A stretch of DNA of 53,905 bases. It comes from Oxalobacter sp. OttesenSCG-928-P03. Its GTDB lineage: Bacteria; Pseudomonadota; Gammaproteobacteria; Burkholderiales; Burkholderiaceae_D. Below are positions 1-9,275 of this stretch, in pieces. The notes beneath the pieces are model-generated. The model ran no database searches. It saw nothing but the letters and a program-made list of their open reading frames with translations, and was not told the DNA's origin. The stretch lies in the NCBI GenBank assembly GCA_030269625.1, contig JAJDFZ010000008.1, positions 1 through 53,905 of the forward strand. Reading direction: 5' to 3'. Within the stretch, counting starts at the first letter, position 1; each line of letters begins with the position of its first letter. The translations under genes and the position numbers were made by a program.

Positions 1-251
1 GTGTCCGTGCCGTGAACGATCAGGATTTTTTCCTCTGGCGCGGCAATGCAGGCATGAAGCACCCGTTCACGATCGGTATCCGTCATATCCAGTGAATCAA
101 GAAGCGGCAGCGTCTCAAAAACACAAGGAGCGCGAACACGCCCCTGCTCCAGCATCTGCGGCAGATGGCTTTTGCCAAAGCCCAGTGAGCCGTCAAGCGG
201 ATTGTATTGCTTGTCAAAGGTACCGCCAGCAGCAATGATGCGTACAGTCAT
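1..251 (-). CDS. Asparaginase-family protein, N-terminal part (runs off window)
   Basis: The reading frame starts at the ATG at 251 and is open to the window edge, so only about 83 residues are seen. The N-terminus has the asparaginase-type glycine/threonine motif GGTFDK (residues 9-14), and the last residues seen are HGTDT-like (VHGTD), the second conserved threonine/aspartate motif of L-asparaginase/glutaminase enzymes. The spacing between the motifs resembles the short asparaginase-domain proteins of proteobacteria rather than full-length AnsA/AnsB. Substrate cannot be told. It is the gene downstream of the unknown gene at 274-1002 on the same strand, 22 bases away, so the two are probably co-transcribed. 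Confidence 0.75.
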   Translation of the reverse strand, partial: MTVRIIAAGGTFDKQYNPLDGSLGFGKSHLPQMLEQGRVRAPCVFETLPLLDSLDMTDTDRERVLHACIAAPEEKILIVHGTD

Positions 252-273
252 ACCGAAGATCCGTCAGTTGAAA

Positions 274-1002
274 TCAAACCAGAAAAAAATGCGCGGATGA
301 CATCCGCTCTTTTTCGAACCGTTTTTTCCAGCCCGGAGGCCAGGACAAAACCGGACCATCATAGGCAGGCAGGCTCTGCCTGACCGGATGCACCGGCACC
401 CATTCCGGGAAAAGGCCATCTGCATCCGGCTTGCCGCTCAGGCTATACATATAGCCGGGTAGAAGAACATCGCAGGCAGCGGCAAACCATGCCGTATGAT
501 CCTCATCCGTTCCCAGGGCCTGAGCCAGTCCTTCGGGATCAAATCTCGCCAGCGCCTCAATCAGTTCTCCGGTTGTTGCACCCGGCAGATCACCCCATCC
601 CATGACCGGATTAAAAATATAGTCTCCGCCCGAGCCATACCAGCCTTCACGCCAGGGGCGCTGTATCCAGTTTCGCGTACCGGTAAAGAGATGCCAGCGC
701 CAGTGCAGCCCGGATGGCTGCGGCCAGGAGTGCAGATAAAGCCGCTGATATCCCGCCTTGTGTAACTGCCGGACCATATCCATCAGACGGGCATGCGGCA
801 TCCTGTCCGGCGCCTCACGGCGAAAAAGAATCGGCTCGCCATCCGCGTGCTGAACCTCGTCTGATGAGAGGTTCAGATCCAGGCATTTCTGCTCGCTGCC
901 AAAGCGGGCCGAAACCCAGCCTGTCAATAAATTGACAGCTGTCAGCACACCGTAACCGCGGTAACGGTGAAAAATGACAGTTCCTGGCGCAATCGGTTTC
1001 AT
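274..1002 (-). CDS. Conserved-looking hypothetical protein, 242 aa
   Basis: I do not recognise this family. The protein is soluble, rich in Trp (about 15 residues) and in aromatic residues, with no signal peptide or membrane segment. The first 35 residues (GTVIFHRYRGYGVLTAVN then GWVSARF) look like a small beta-barrel of the CarD/KOW/Tudor type found at the start of some nucleic-acid-binding proteins, but this is a weak resemblance. The rest has no motif I can name. It lies 22 bases before the asparaginase-like gene and about 100 bases after rbgA, all on the minus strand, so it may be the middle of a loose operon. The ATG at 1002 is the only good start; its ribosome-binding site is weak. Confidence 0.6.
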   Translation of the reverse strand: MKPIAPGTVIFHRYRGYGVLTAVNLLTGWVSARFGSEQKCLDLNLSSDEVQHADGEPILFRREAPDRMPHARLMDMVRQLHKAGYQRLYLHSWPQPSGLHWRWHLFTGTRNWIQRPWREGWYGSGGDYIFNPVMGWGDLPGATTGELIEALARFDPEGLAQALGTDEDHTAWFAAACDVLLPGYMYSLSGKPDADGLFPEWVPVHPVRQSLPAYDGPVLSWPPGWKKRFEKERMSSAHFFLV

Positions 1003-1103
1003 GCCGTTTTCTGAATGAAAAAAAGTTATTTTATCCCGTACAGATTGTTTTTGTGCCTTTTCCTGCTGCCGGGTTCCCCGCGACAGACGGGAAACACGTC
1101 TTT

Positions 1104-2030
1104 TCAGTCCCTGCCCGAATCGGGACTTTTTGATTCCCGGACAGATTTTTCCGCCGTGGCGGCGGCATCAAATGCCGCCATCATGGCTTTGCGTGTTTCC
1201 GGTGTCTCCAGGCTGATACGGCCCAGAGAACCGCTACGATAATCATTCAGCAGGATCTGCGACGCCTTTTCCATATCAAAGTCGCCGCCCCTGACCTTGA
1301 ATCCGCGCCGTTTTGCCACGCTTTCTACCACACCAAAACCATCCAGGTCCGTGGTTTCCATGCCATAGCGGGCAGCAAGTAAACCGGGATAGCGATCAAG
1401 CAGCACTTCTGCCAGAAAAACCGCCACCTCTTCCTCAATCAGGGCATTCACACCAACCGCATGACTGGCCGCCAGCATCATGCCATCGTCGGGATAACGG
1501 ATTTTAGGCCAGAGCATTCCTGGCGTATCAATCAGAATCATCCCCTTGTTCAGATACAGGCGCTGCTGGGATTTGGTCACGGCCGGTTCATCTCCGACTG
1601 CCGCGACACGGCGCTTGAGCAACATATTCATCAATGTCGATTTCCCGACATTGGGAATCCCCATGATCATCATGCGAAGCGGCTTGGATGCTTCGCCCCG
1701 GTTCGGCACAATCTGCTGGCAAATCCCGGGAATTCTCGCTACCTCTGCCGGATGGCGCGCACTGATCGCCACGGCGCGGGTATGGCTGCCCTTTTCAAAA
1801 AAATCGATCCACTCTTTTGTCACAGCCGGATCGGCCAGATCGCTTTTATTCAGGATTTTCAGGGATGGCCGTTGCCGGAAAAGACGCAGCTCTTCCACCA
1901 TGGGATTACAACTGGCCAGGGGAATGCGGGCATCCAGCACCTCGATAACCAGGTCGGTTGTTTTCATGGTTTCCGCCGCTTTTTTGCGCGCGGCATTCAT
2001 GTGTCCGGGAAACCATTGAATAGATGACAT
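1104..2030 (-). CDS. rbgA: Ribosome biogenesis GTPase RbgA (YlqF)
   Basis: A 308-residue circularly permuted GTPase of the YlqF/YawG group, which helps late assembly of the 50S subunit. The permuted motif order is visible: the N-terminal IQWFPGHM signature (4-11), G4 NKSD (61-64), then G1 GIPNVGKS (124-131) and G3 DTPG (168-171), followed by a C-terminal domain of about 100 residues. Length and motif order match RbgA closely. The ATG at 2030 lies two bases after the stop of the deacetylase-like gene at 2033, so the three genes from 3915 to 1104 are very likely one transcript. Why a ribosome assembly GTPase follows two deacetylase-fold genes is not evident. Confidence 0.93.
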   Translation of the reverse strand: MSSIQWFPGHMNAARKKAAETMKTTDLVIEVLDARIPLASCNPMVEELRLFRQRPSLKILNKSDLADPAVTKEWIDFFEKGSHTRAVAISARHPAEVARIPGICQQIVPNRGEASKPLRMMIMGIPNVGKSTLMNMLLKRRVAAVGDEPAVTKSQQRLYLNKGMILIDTPGMLWPKIRYPDDGMMLAASHAVGVNALIEEEVAVFLAEVLLDRYPGLLAARYGMETTDLDGFGVVESVAKRRGFKVRGGDFDMEKASQILLNDYRSGSLGRISLETPETRKAMMAAFDAAATAEKSVRESKSPDSGRD

Positions 2031-2032
2031 GC

Positions 2033-2965
2033 TTATTCCTGCTCCAGCCCTGCCAGGGTCCGGATATGTGCCACAGCGCTCTCGGCAAGCGCATCCAGGT
2101 TGTATCCACCCTCAAGAAAACTGACAATACGCCCCCCGGCATGCTCTTTGGCCACCGCCATAATCTGCCGGGTAATCCAGGCATAATCATCGGCAACCAG
2201 GCTCATGCCACCCAGCGGATCATCACGGTGCGCGTCAAACCCGGCTGAAATAAAGATCATTTGCGGACGGTGATGATGCAGCGCCGGCAGCCATTTTTCT
2301 GTCACAACCTGGCGGATAACCGCCCCGTCAGTACCGGCAGGAACCGGCACATTGACCATATGGCTGCGCTGACGCTCATTGCCGGAAAACGGATAGAGAT
2401 ATTCCTGATAATAGCTGACCATCATCACACGCGGCTCATGCGCGAAAATGGCTTCTGTCCCGTTGCCGTGATGAACGTCCGTATCCACAATCGCCACGCG
2501 CTCAAGTCCATGTACCTTGATGGCTCTGAGTGCGGCAATGGCAACATTGTTAAAGACGCAGAACCCCATGGCTTCGCTTGCCGTGGAATGATGCCCGATC
2601 GGACGCACCAGACAAAAGGCATTGTCCAGTTCTCCGGCAAAAACCGCATCCGTCGCGGCAACCGCCGCTCCCGCCGCGCGCAGGGCAGCCTTCCAGCTAT
2701 ACGCATTCAAGAGCGTCCCGCCAAGAGGATGATGGTGCCCCACCTCTGGAATATTGTTTCTGGCATCATCAATCATATCGATGACATGCGCACGCGCAAT
2801 ATCCTCAATAGCCGCTTCAGGCGGCTCCCTGAAATCAAGATAACGATCCGTTCCACTTGATGTCAGCAGATCCTGTATCGCGTGGATTCTGGCCGGCTTC
2901 TCTGGATGATACTCTCCCATTTCGTGCTTAAGGCAAATCGGATGTGTGTATAAAGCAGTTGTCAT
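2033..2965 (-). CDS. Histone deacetylase-family hydrolase, copy A
   Basis: A 310-residue zinc amidohydrolase of the class II HDAC / acetylpolyamine amidohydrolase superfamily. Visible signatures are the N-terminal H-P-E-x-P-x-R segment, the tandem histidines in RPIGHHS, the zinc ligands in DTDVHHGNGT and GFDAH, MGFCVFNNVA, and the C-terminal EGGY with the catalytic-type tyrosine. All metal and acid-base residues are present, so it should be active on an acetylated small molecule or protein; the substrate is unknown. I chose the ATG at 2965 over upstream ATGs at 2974 and 2986 because an AAGGGA ribosome-binding site sits about 8 bases before it and because the neighbour paralog aligns from the same MTTA start. 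It follows copy B by 17 bases. Confidence 0.9.
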   Translation of the reverse strand: MTTALYTHPICLKHEMGEYHPEKPARIHAIQDLLTSSGTDRYLDFREPPEAAIEDIARAHVIDMIDDARNNIPEVGHHHPLGGTLLNAYSWKAALRAAGAAVAATDAVFAGELDNAFCLVRPIGHHSTASEAMGFCVFNNVAIAALRAIKVHGLERVAIVDTDVHHGNGTEAIFAHEPRVMMVSYYQEYLYPFSGNERQRSHMVNVPVPAGTDGAVIRQVVTEKWLPALHHHRPQMIFISAGFDAHRDDPLGGMSLVADDYAWITRQIMAVAKEHAGGRIVSFLEGGYNLDALAESAVAHIRTLAGLEQE

Positions 2966-2982
2966 ATGAGTCATCCCTTTTA

Positions 2983-3915
2983 TCAATCAAGTCCTGCAAG
3001 CGTCCGGATATGGGCAACGGCGCTTCTCGCGAGCGCCGAACGGCTGTAGCCGCCTTCAAGAAAGCTGACAATACGTCCCCGGGCATGCCGGTTGGCGACA
3101 GCCATAACCTGCTGTGTCAGCCAGACATAATCATCTTCCACCAGTCTCATCCCTCCCACCGTGTCATCCTTGTGCGCATCAAACCCCGCTGAAACAAACA
3201 GCATTTCAGGCGCAAAATCATGCAGTGCCGGCAACCATTTTTCTGTCACCAGTTTGCGTACGGCCTCACCCCCGGTTCCTGCCGGAACAGGTACATTCAC
3301 CATATTCGGCAGGTTTTTATCCGTTCGTGTATACGGATAAAACGGGCTCTGGAAAAAACTGACCATCATGACTCGCGGCTCCCTGGAAAAAGCCTCTTCC
3401 GTCCCGTTGCCATGATGCACATCAAAATCGGCAATCGCCACTTTCTTCAGGCCACAAACATCAATCGCATACCGCGCCGCAATGGCCACGTTGTTAAAAA
3501 CACAAAAGCCCATCGGCGTATGCAGGCGCGCATGATGCCCAATCGGACGCACCAGGCAAAAAGCGTTATCAATTTCGCCATCAATAACCGCCCTTGTCGC
3601 CGCAACCGCCGCACCAGCGGCCCTTAAAGCGGCCCGCCATGAATACCGGTTTAACAGTGTATCAGCATCAACAGAAAAATACTGGCCCGGCATCTTTGGA
3701 TGATAATCCCGAACCAGATTAATCGATGTTGGCGAATGCACCCGCTCAATGTCAGATACCTCTGCCTCAGGCGCCTCCCTGAAAACAACCAGCCGGTCCG
3801 TTCCGGTTGCGGCCAGGCGCTCTTCAATCACATCAATGCGCGCAGGACTCTCCGGGTGATAAGCGCCCATTTCATGTTTTTTGCAGTCAGGATGAGTATA
3901 AATTGCTGTTGTCAT
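2983..3915 (-). CDS. Histone deacetylase-family hydrolase, copy B
   Basis: A paralog of the adjacent gene with the same 310-residue length and the same start (MTTAIYTHP). It has RPIGHHA, DFDVHHGNGTE, GFDAH and EGGY, so the zinc site and catalytic tyrosine are intact. Copy B keeps the usual GHHA sequence where copy A has GHHS. The two differ most between about residues 55 and 90, the loop that shapes the rim of the active site in this family, which hints at different substrates. An upstream ATG at 3948 is in frame; the shorter start is preferred by homology with copy A, although its ribosome-binding site (GAAAGA) is weak. Copy B is the first gene of the operon with copy A and rbgA. Confidence 0.9.
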   Translation of the reverse strand: MTTAIYTHPDCKKHEMGAYHPESPARIDVIEERLAATGTDRLVVFREAPEAEVSDIERVHSPTSINLVRDYHPKMPGQYFSVDADTLLNRYSWRAALRAAGAAVAATRAVIDGEIDNAFCLVRPIGHHARLHTPMGFCVFNNVAIAARYAIDVCGLKKVAIADFDVHHGNGTEEAFSREPRVMMVSFFQSPFYPYTRTDKNLPNMVNVPVPAGTGGEAVRKLVTEKWLPALHDFAPEMLFVSAGFDAHKDDTVGGMRLVEDDYVWLTQQVMAVANRHARGRIVSFLEGGYSRSALARSAVAHIRTLAGLD

Positions 3916-4067
3916 AATCGGGGGCATCTTTCGCGCCTGTCCAGCCAAGCATAAACTACGGACAGTTTATCGGAAATCGGCGCACATGAAAGCTGCGCTT
4001 TACCGCCGCATTACAAACATCATATCTTTTAAGCTATACTCAAATCCCCGGATGAAATGCCACCAAA

Positions 4068-5219
4068 ATGAGAAACCGCACCCTTTTTTCTTTCTTGTCA
4101 CGCGCGCTGACGCGCGCGCTTTTGTTTCCGGGGCTTTTTTTCACGATGGCATACGCTATCGCAAATAATGCACTGCCCCCTCCCGCATCCTTATCCTGTA
4201 CCCCGCAAAAAACAACAGATGCCCGGCACCCCGTCAATGACGAGGCATTTACCCGGCATCTGGCTGAATTTGCATCAGACATGCAACGCCGCCACGGCTT
4301 TGATATGGACACCCTTTCCTGCATATTCAACCAGGTACACTACAATGACACCGTCATTCGTCTTGTCAGGCCTTTTCCTGCAGGAACACCCAAAAACTGG
4401 CAGGTTTATCGCGCCCGCTTTATAGAACCGGTCAGAATCGCTGCCGGAGCGAAATTCTGGAAACAGCACAGAAAAGCACTTGAAAGAGCTGAAAAGGAAT
4501 ACGGCATCCCGCCCGAAATCGTGGTCGGGATAATCGGAATTGAAACGACTTACGGCAAAAACAAAGGCAATTTCCGTATTCTGGATGCCCTGGCAACACT
4601 GGCTTTCGACTATCCTGAGCATCCGAAACGGGACGCCCGCATGGCACTCTTCAGAGACGAACTGGAAAGCACCCTGCTTCTTTCAGCTGAGTTGGGCATC
4701 AATCCCCTGACCCTGAAAGGCTCATATGCCGGTGCAATCGGCTGGCCACAGTTTTTGCCATCCAGTATCCGGAAATATGCCGTTGATTTTGATGGAAACG
4801 GTAAAATCGACCTGCGTCACTCCCCTGTTGATGCCATTGGCAGTGTCGCCAACTTTCTCACACAGCATGGCTGGAAAAAAGGGGAGCCGACGATCTTTCC
4901 GGCAGAACTCGGCGCAACATGCCCGCGCACGCCGGAAGAAGCCCTGGGCCTGGGGCTTGAAGCCACACTGACATCACATGATCTCCGTGAATTCTGCGTA
5001 ACGGCGAAAACGCCGCTGCCCGAGAATACCCTTTTCGGTCTGCTCGACCTTCAAAACGGCTTTGAACCAACCGAATACTGGCTTGGTACGGATAATTTCT
5101 TTGCCATCACCCACTACAATCGCAGTTATTTCTATGCCATGTCAGTAATTGAGCTGGGCCGTGCTGTACGCACCTTTCGCATCCAGAACAAAATCAAACA
5201 AAATAATCCAGCCCCCTGA
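4068..5219 (+). CDS. mltB: Membrane-bound lytic murein transglycosylase B
   Basis: A 383-residue GH103 lytic transglycosylase that cleaves peptidoglycan in the periplasm with formation of 1,6-anhydro-muramyl ends. Residues 1-32 form a signal peptide (basic start, hydrophobic stretch, small residues before the cut). The catalytic glutamate is Glu159 in IIGIETTYG, the family signature, followed by SYAGAIGWPQFLPSS and the DFDGNGKIDL segment. No lipobox cysteine is placed after the signal peptide, so it may be a soluble periplasmic form rather than a lipoprotein. It is transcribed alone, divergent from the deacetylase operon. GC-rich inverted sequence at 4099-4117 lies within the signal-peptide codons. 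Confidence 0.92.
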   Translation: MRNRTLFSFLSRALTRALLFPGLFFTMAYAIANNALPPPASLSCTPQKTTDARHPVNDEAFTRHLAEFASDMQRRHGFDMDTLSCIFNQVHYNDTVIRLVRPFPAGTPKNWQVYRARFIEPVRIAAGAKFWKQHRKALERAEKEYGIPPEIVVGIIGIETTYGKNKGNFRILDALATLAFDYPEHPKRDARMALFRDELESTLLLSAELGINPLTLKGSYAGAIGWPQFLPSSIRKYAVDFDGNGKIDLRHSPVDAIGSVANFLTQHGWKKGEPTIFPAELGATCPRTPEEALGLGLEATLTSHDLREFCVTAKTPLPENTLFGLLDLQNGFEPTEYWLGTDNFFAITHYNRSYFYAMSVIELGRAVRTFRIQNKIKQNNPAP

Positions 5220-5230
5220 TATATCAGATA

Positions 5231-5270
5231 CAATTTATTGCCCAAAAGATATATAATTTTGGCAATAAAT
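5231..5270. repeat. Inverted repeat after mltB
   Basis: Two arms of about 14 bases (ATTTATTGCC-AAAA and its complement) at 5233-5247 and 5256-5270 surround an AT-rich loop 14 bases after the mltB stop. It could act as a weak terminator, but there is no clean T run after it on the plus strand. The rest of 5220-5489 is AT-rich and carries a 12-base palindrome CCTGATATCAGG at 5324-5335; no gene is seen. Confidence 0.4.
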
Positions 5271-5489
5271 GAATTACAATATTTCACTGAAGTAATATTT
5301 GTAGTTTAATAAATTCAAAAACGCCTGATATCAGGATCTGTTACCAGCAGCACACCTTGTATCAGGATTAACAGACATGCCTGGAAAAGCTGTCTTGCCA
5401 GGCGGCATGGCAACTTTGCAGGACTTCCTTGTTGCTTTTTCATCAGATGGCGCCAGGGATTTGATTTTTATTTACAGGATCCGATAAAC

Positions 5490-5825
5490 ATGACAACCAA
5501 AGGAAAAAAGAAGGCAAGCAAGAAAGAGGACGATAACCTTGAGCAACGCCAGTACGATCCTAACCACCTGTTGGACACACTGATTCAGAAACTGGGGATT
5601 AAAAACGACGCAGCGCTCTCACGTGCGCTGGAAGTCGCACCGCCGGTCATCAGCAAAATCCGCCATAACCGTCTCCCGGTTGGCGCCTCATTGTTGATCC
5701 GTATGCATGAAGTCAGTGAAATGAGCATCCGCGAATTGCGTCAGTTAATGGGGGACAGGAGAGCAAAATTCCGCATCAGCGACAAGCAGTTCAAGCCAAA
5801 AACGCCACCGGACGAAAAAAAATAA
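5490..5825 (+). CDS. Small helix-turn-helix-like protein, 111 aa
   Basis: A basic, Lys-rich 111-residue protein. The central part (about residues 28-85) reads like a Cro/C1-type helix-turn-helix: a helix with AALSRALEV, a turn, then a recognition helix PPVISKIRHNRLPVG, and a following MHEVSEMSIRELRQLMG helix. Similar proteins with nearly the same core are common in Burkholderiales, where they are uncharacterised. The N-terminal 20 residues and the C-terminus are charged and probably disordered. It is a single-gene unit between mltB and the shared terminator with argD. DNA binding is inferred from the fold only. Confidence 0.7.
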   Translation: MTTKGKKKASKKEDDNLEQRQYDPNHLLDTLIQKLGIKNDAALSRALEVAPPVISKIRHNRLPVGASLLIRMHEVSEMSIRELRQLMGDRRAKFRISDKQFKPKTPPDEKK

Positions 5826-5860
5826 GGTTTTCTCCGGACAGGGTTTTCCCTCTTGAAACA

Positions 5861-5890
5861 AAAAACCCATGCACAAGGCATGGGTTTTTG
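5861..5890. terminator. Bidirectional terminator between HTH gene and argD
   Basis: Stem AACCCATGC (5864-5872), loop ACAAG, stem GCATGGGTT (5878-5886), flanked by A run on the left and T run on the right. It serves the two convergent genes. Confidence 0.9.
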
Positions 5891-5902
5891 CTGACCGGAT
5901 CA

Positions 5903-7129
5903 TTAACCGCCATTCTTTAGCCATTCATCAACGCTTTGCCTGAGCAATTTGTCTGCCTGGCTGATATGATCAGCCGTGATGATCAGCGGGGGCACAAAAC
6001 GAATAACATCCGGCCCGGCAAGCAGCGCAAGCAGCCCTTTTTTCTCGGCTGCCGACGTCACCTCCTTCGCCCTCCCCGGGAAAGCATTTGACATGGCAAG
6101 CCCCCGCATCAGGCCCATTCCCCGCACGGCACTGAAAACGGAAGGATAATCCGCAACAATCCCTTCAAGCATTTTTTTGAGCGATTCCCCGGCGGATTGA
6201 ACACGAGAAAGAAAATCCGGCGCATTGATAATTTCCACCACCTTGCATGCCACAGCCGCCGCAAGCGGATTACCGCCATACGTTGTCCCATGCACACCCA
6301 CGGTAAAAGACGCGGCAATGTCATTCGTTGTCAGCATCGCCCCAATGGGAAAACCATTACCCAGCGCCTTGGCGGAAGTCAGGATATCCGGCACAACGTC
6401 ATAAGCCATATAGGCAAACAAATGTCCCGTCCTGCCCATACCGGACTGGATTTCATCGAATATCAGGAGCGCCTGGTTTTCATTACACAATTCCCGAAGC
6501 GTTTTCAGAAAATCAGGATCGGCCGGCACAACCCCGCCTTCGCCCTGCACCGGCTCGACGATAACCGCACAGACATCATCCCCCATCGCCTCACGTGCTG
6601 CAGCAATATCGTTGTAGGGAATATGATCAATCATTGCAGGAAGGGGGCCGAAACCTTCTGAATACTTGGGCTGCCCCCCTACCGACACGGTAAAAAGCGT
6701 GCGGCCATGGAAGGAATTGACAAAAGAAATAATGCGCGCCTTTTGCGCACCATGCTTGTCAAACGCCCACCTTCTTGCCAGTTTGAGAGCCGCCTCATTT
6801 GCTTCGGCGCCGGAATTACAGAAAAACGCCCTGTCTGCAAACGTGGCGTCTGTCAGAGCCTGCGCAAGCTGCAAAACCGGTTCATTCGTATAGTAATTGC
6901 TCACGTGCCACAAACGCTCTGCCTGTCTCTGCAGGGTTTCCACCAGCGCCGGATGCGCATGCCCCAGACCGGATACGGCAATACCTCCTGTCAGATCAAG
7001 ATACTCTTTTCCATCCTGGTCCCACAGGGAAAGTCCTGAACCGCGAACAGGAATGAATGAGCTGGGAGCATATGTCGGTACGATAACCTCATCAAAAGTA
7101 TGACGGGTTACCCCTCTTTCGTTTTTCAT
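5903..7129 (-). CDS. argD: Acetylornithine aminotransferase (class III PLP)
   Basis: A 408-residue class III aminotransferase that converts N-acetylglutamate semialdehyde to N-acetylornithine in arginine synthesis (ArgD-type enzymes often also act on succinyl-diaminopimelate). Visible features: [17 protein letters not shown] near the N-terminus, the [16 protein letters not shown] cofactor-binding segment, [12 protein letters not shown], and the PLP lysine in [13 protein letters not shown]. The ATG at 7129 was chosen over one at 7231 because a GGAAG site lies about 8 bases upstream and because the extra 34 residues are not family-like. Single gene, convergent with the HTH gene. Distinction from other class III aminotransferases rests on overall likeness. 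Confidence 0.85.
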   Translation of the reverse strand: MKNERGVTRHTFDEVIVPTYAPSSFIPVRGSGLSLWDQDGKEYLDLTGGIAVSGLGHAHPALVETLQRQAERLWHVSNYYTNEPVLQLAQALTDATFADRAFFCNSGAEANEAALKLARRWAFDKHGAQKARIISFVNSFHGRTLFTVSVGGQPKYSEGFGPLPAMIDHIPYNDIAAAREAMGDDVCAVIVEPVQGEGGVVPADPDFLKTLRELCNENQALLIFDEIQSGMGRTGHLFAYMAYDVVPDILTSAKALGNGFPIGAMLTTNDIAASFTVGVHGTTYGGNPLAAAVACKVVEIINAPDFLSRVQSAGESLKKMLEGIVADYPSVFSAVRGMGLMRGLAMSNAFPGRAKEVTSAAEKKGLLALLAGPDVIRFVPPLIITADHISQADKLLRQSVDEWLKNGG

Positions 7130-7423
7130 TGCTGTTTCTTCCACTGAATTGACTCCTTTATTCCATCCTGCACGGAAAAATACATACGCATTACCGCCGA
7201 GGCGGCTTTTCCAAAAACAAAACAGCGGCAAATGCCACTATTTTTACTAATCATACCCTTCTTGCCACAACTTCAAAACGAAATTCTGCAAAAGCGCCAC
7301 TAACCGGTTTGACCGCCCGGACAAAAATGCCATGTATACTTTTCATTTTCCGCCTCAGACGGGATAATGCCTGAAGGAAAATAATTTTAAGAACCCTCTT
7401 ATTTCACTCGCCAGCAAAAAAAT

Positions 7424-8812
7424 ATGGATTCCTCTCCGATCATAGCCATTGCAACAGCGCCGGGTCGCGGCGGTGTTGGTATCATCCGTATTTCCGGGAA
7501 AGATCTCTCATCCGTCATGCAGGAACTGTTCGGCAGGGCATCATCTTCGCCCTTCCCACTGACGCCGCGACATGCCTACTACCTCCCCTTTCTCGACGCA
7601 GAAAACAACCTGATCGACAAAGGCATTGTCCTGTATTTCAAGGCTCCCCACTCCTACACCGGAGAAGACATTCTGGAACTGCAGGGACATGGTGGACCGG
7701 TTGTGATGCAAATGCTTCAGGAACGCTGTCTGGAAGCAGGGAAAAATATCGGGTTGCGACTGGCCGAACCAGGAGAATTCACCCGTCGCGCCTTCATGAA
7801 TGACAAACTGGATCTGGCACAGGCCGAGGCTGTGGCCGATCTGATTGACGCAACAACAGAAGCAGCTGCCCGTTCTGCCTCCCGCTCTCTTTCCGGCGTC
7901 TTTTCCAGGGAAATTCACGAGCTGGTCGAGCAGATTATCCAGTTACGCATACTGGTGGAATCCAGCCTGGATTTTCCGGAGGAAGATATCGAATTTGTCA
8001 AAAAAGCAGACGCCACCGGTCGGCTGGCAACCATCCGCACCCTTCTTGAAAACATCTTTTCCCAGGCCGCACAAGGATCACTTCTGCGGGAAGGATTGCA
8101 CGTGGTTCTGGCAGGACAGGTCAATGTCGGCAAATCCTCCCTGTTAAATGCCCTGACCGGCAACAACATTGCCATCGTCACCCCCATTGCCGGGACAACC
8201 CGCGACAAGGTCGTGGAAACCATCCAGATCAGCGGTGTGCCCATTACGCTGATTGACACCGCGGGCCTGCGCACAGACCAGGATACGAATGATGAAGTAG
8301 AAAAAATCGGAATTGAACGCGCCTGGAATGAAATCAGCCGTGCCGATATCATCCTGCACCTGCTGGATGCCAGCCAGGGCCCCACCCGTAACGATGAAAA
8401 AGTCGCATCGGCATTCCCGTCGGGCATTCCCGTCATCCAGGTCTGGAACAAGATCGATCTGTCAGGACACCGGCCCTCTGTTGACCATATCCTGGAAACC
8501 ACCCAGGTCTATCTCTCAACCCATGACGGGCGCGGCATAGATCTGTTGCGCGATGAGCTTTTGCGCGTTGCGGGCTGGCATCAGACAGGTGAATCAACCT
8601 ATCTCGCACGGGAACGCCACCTGATTGCCATGAAAGTGGCAGGAGATCATCTCGCGATTGCCACACAGCATGTCGAACAGGAAAAACCGCCACTGGATCT
8701 GCTTGCAGAAGAGCTTCGACTGGCGCAGGATGCGTTGAACAGCATCACCGGCAATTTCACTTCGGATGATCTGCTTGGCATGATCTTTGCCAGGTTCTGC
8801 ATTGGCAAGTAA
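7424..8812 (+). CDS. mnmE: tRNA modification GTPase MnmE
   Basis: A 462-residue protein that, with MnmG, makes the 5-carboxymethylaminomethyl group on wobble uridine. The N-terminal tetrahydrofolate-binding domain starts [15 protein letters not shown]; the central G domain has GQVNVGKSS (231-239), the TTRD switch, DTAGLR and NKID; the protein ends with the invariant FCIGK whose cysteine is needed for modification. In the P-loop the usual G-(R/A)-P-N-A-G-K-S is GQVNVGKS, a mild variant with proline lost. The gene is upstream of sugE, tail to tail with 8 bases between stops. Confidence 0.95.
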   Translation: MDSSPIIAIATAPGRGGVGIIRISGKDLSSVMQELFGRASSSPFPLTPRHAYYLPFLDAENNLIDKGIVLYFKAPHSYTGEDILELQGHGGPVVMQMLQERCLEAGKNIGLRLAEPGEFTRRAFMNDKLDLAQAEAVADLIDATTEAAARSASRSLSGVFSREIHELVEQIIQLRILVESSLDFPEEDIEFVKKADATGRLATIRTLLENIFSQAAQGSLLREGLHVVLAGQVNVGKSSLLNALTGNNIAIVTPIAGTTRDKVVETIQISGVPITLIDTAGLRTDQDTNDEVEKIGIERAWNEISRADIILHLLDASQGPTRNDEKVASAFPSGIPVIQVWNKIDLSGHRPSVDHILETTQVYLSTHDGRGIDLLRDELLRVAGWHQTGESTYLARERHLIAMKVAGDHLAIATQHVEQEKPPLDLLAEELRLAQDALNSITGNFTSDDLLGMIFARFCIGK

Positions 8813-8820
8813 AGCCGGGC

Positions 8821-9141
8821 TTAATCCGCTGACGCCAGTTTAAGTCCAATAATTCCCGCAACAATCAGTAACAGACTGATTGTTCTGGGTATATTGACAG
8901 GATCACCAAAAAGACAGACCCCTAAAATAACCGTGCCGATGGCGCCAATGCCAACCCATACTGCATAGGCTGTTCCAACAGGCAGGGTTTTCATGGCAAT
9001 ACCAAGCAGAACAACACTGATCAGCATGGAAACAGCCGTCCAGACACTGGGCCAGACACGGGTAAAGCCTTCGCTGTACTTCAATCCGATTGCCCAGCCT
9101 ATTTCAAAAAGACCGGCAAAAAACAGTATTAACCAGGACAT
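8821..9141 (-). CDS. sugE: SMR-family exporter, SugE/Gdx type
   Basis: A 106-residue small multidrug resistance protein with four membrane helices and the essential Glu13 in GLFEIGWAIGLKYS. The sequence after the glutamate (IGWAIGLKYSEGF) and the lack of the EmrB-type aromatic pattern place it in the SugE/Gdx subgroup, known in other bacteria to export guanidinium and some quaternary ammonium compounds. I looked upstream (9142-9275) for a guanidine riboswitch and saw none. It ends 8 bases from mnmE and is divergent from ribBA. Confidence 0.85.
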   Translation of the reverse strand: MSWLILFFAGLFEIGWAIGLKYSEGFTRVWPSVWTAVSMLISVVLLGIAMKTLPVGTAYAVWVGIGAIGTVILGVCLFGDPVNIPRTISLLLIVAGIIGLKLASAD

Positions 9142-9275
9142 AGCCTTTCCTTGAGCGAAAATAAAAAAGTATAGAGAAAACCGGCTGAAGGAAAAACCGC
9201 TATCATCAATCCTTTTCTTTCGTTCAGCCCTTTATTCATTATTCCTTTAGAATAGAGTGTTTCCAGGAACCGAAC

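Noticed and set aside
932-945. FNR-like dyad TTGACAGCTGTCAG
   Set aside because: It has an end mismatch and lies inside a coding region, far from a promoter of any oxalate gene.
4099-4117. GC-rich inverted repeat CGCGCGCTGACGCGCGCGC-like
   Set aside because: It encodes the basic and small residues of the mltB signal peptide; codon composition explains it.
9142-9275. Possible guanidine riboswitch before sugE
   Set aside because: No ACGR-type hairpin loops or other guanidine class motifs could be found.
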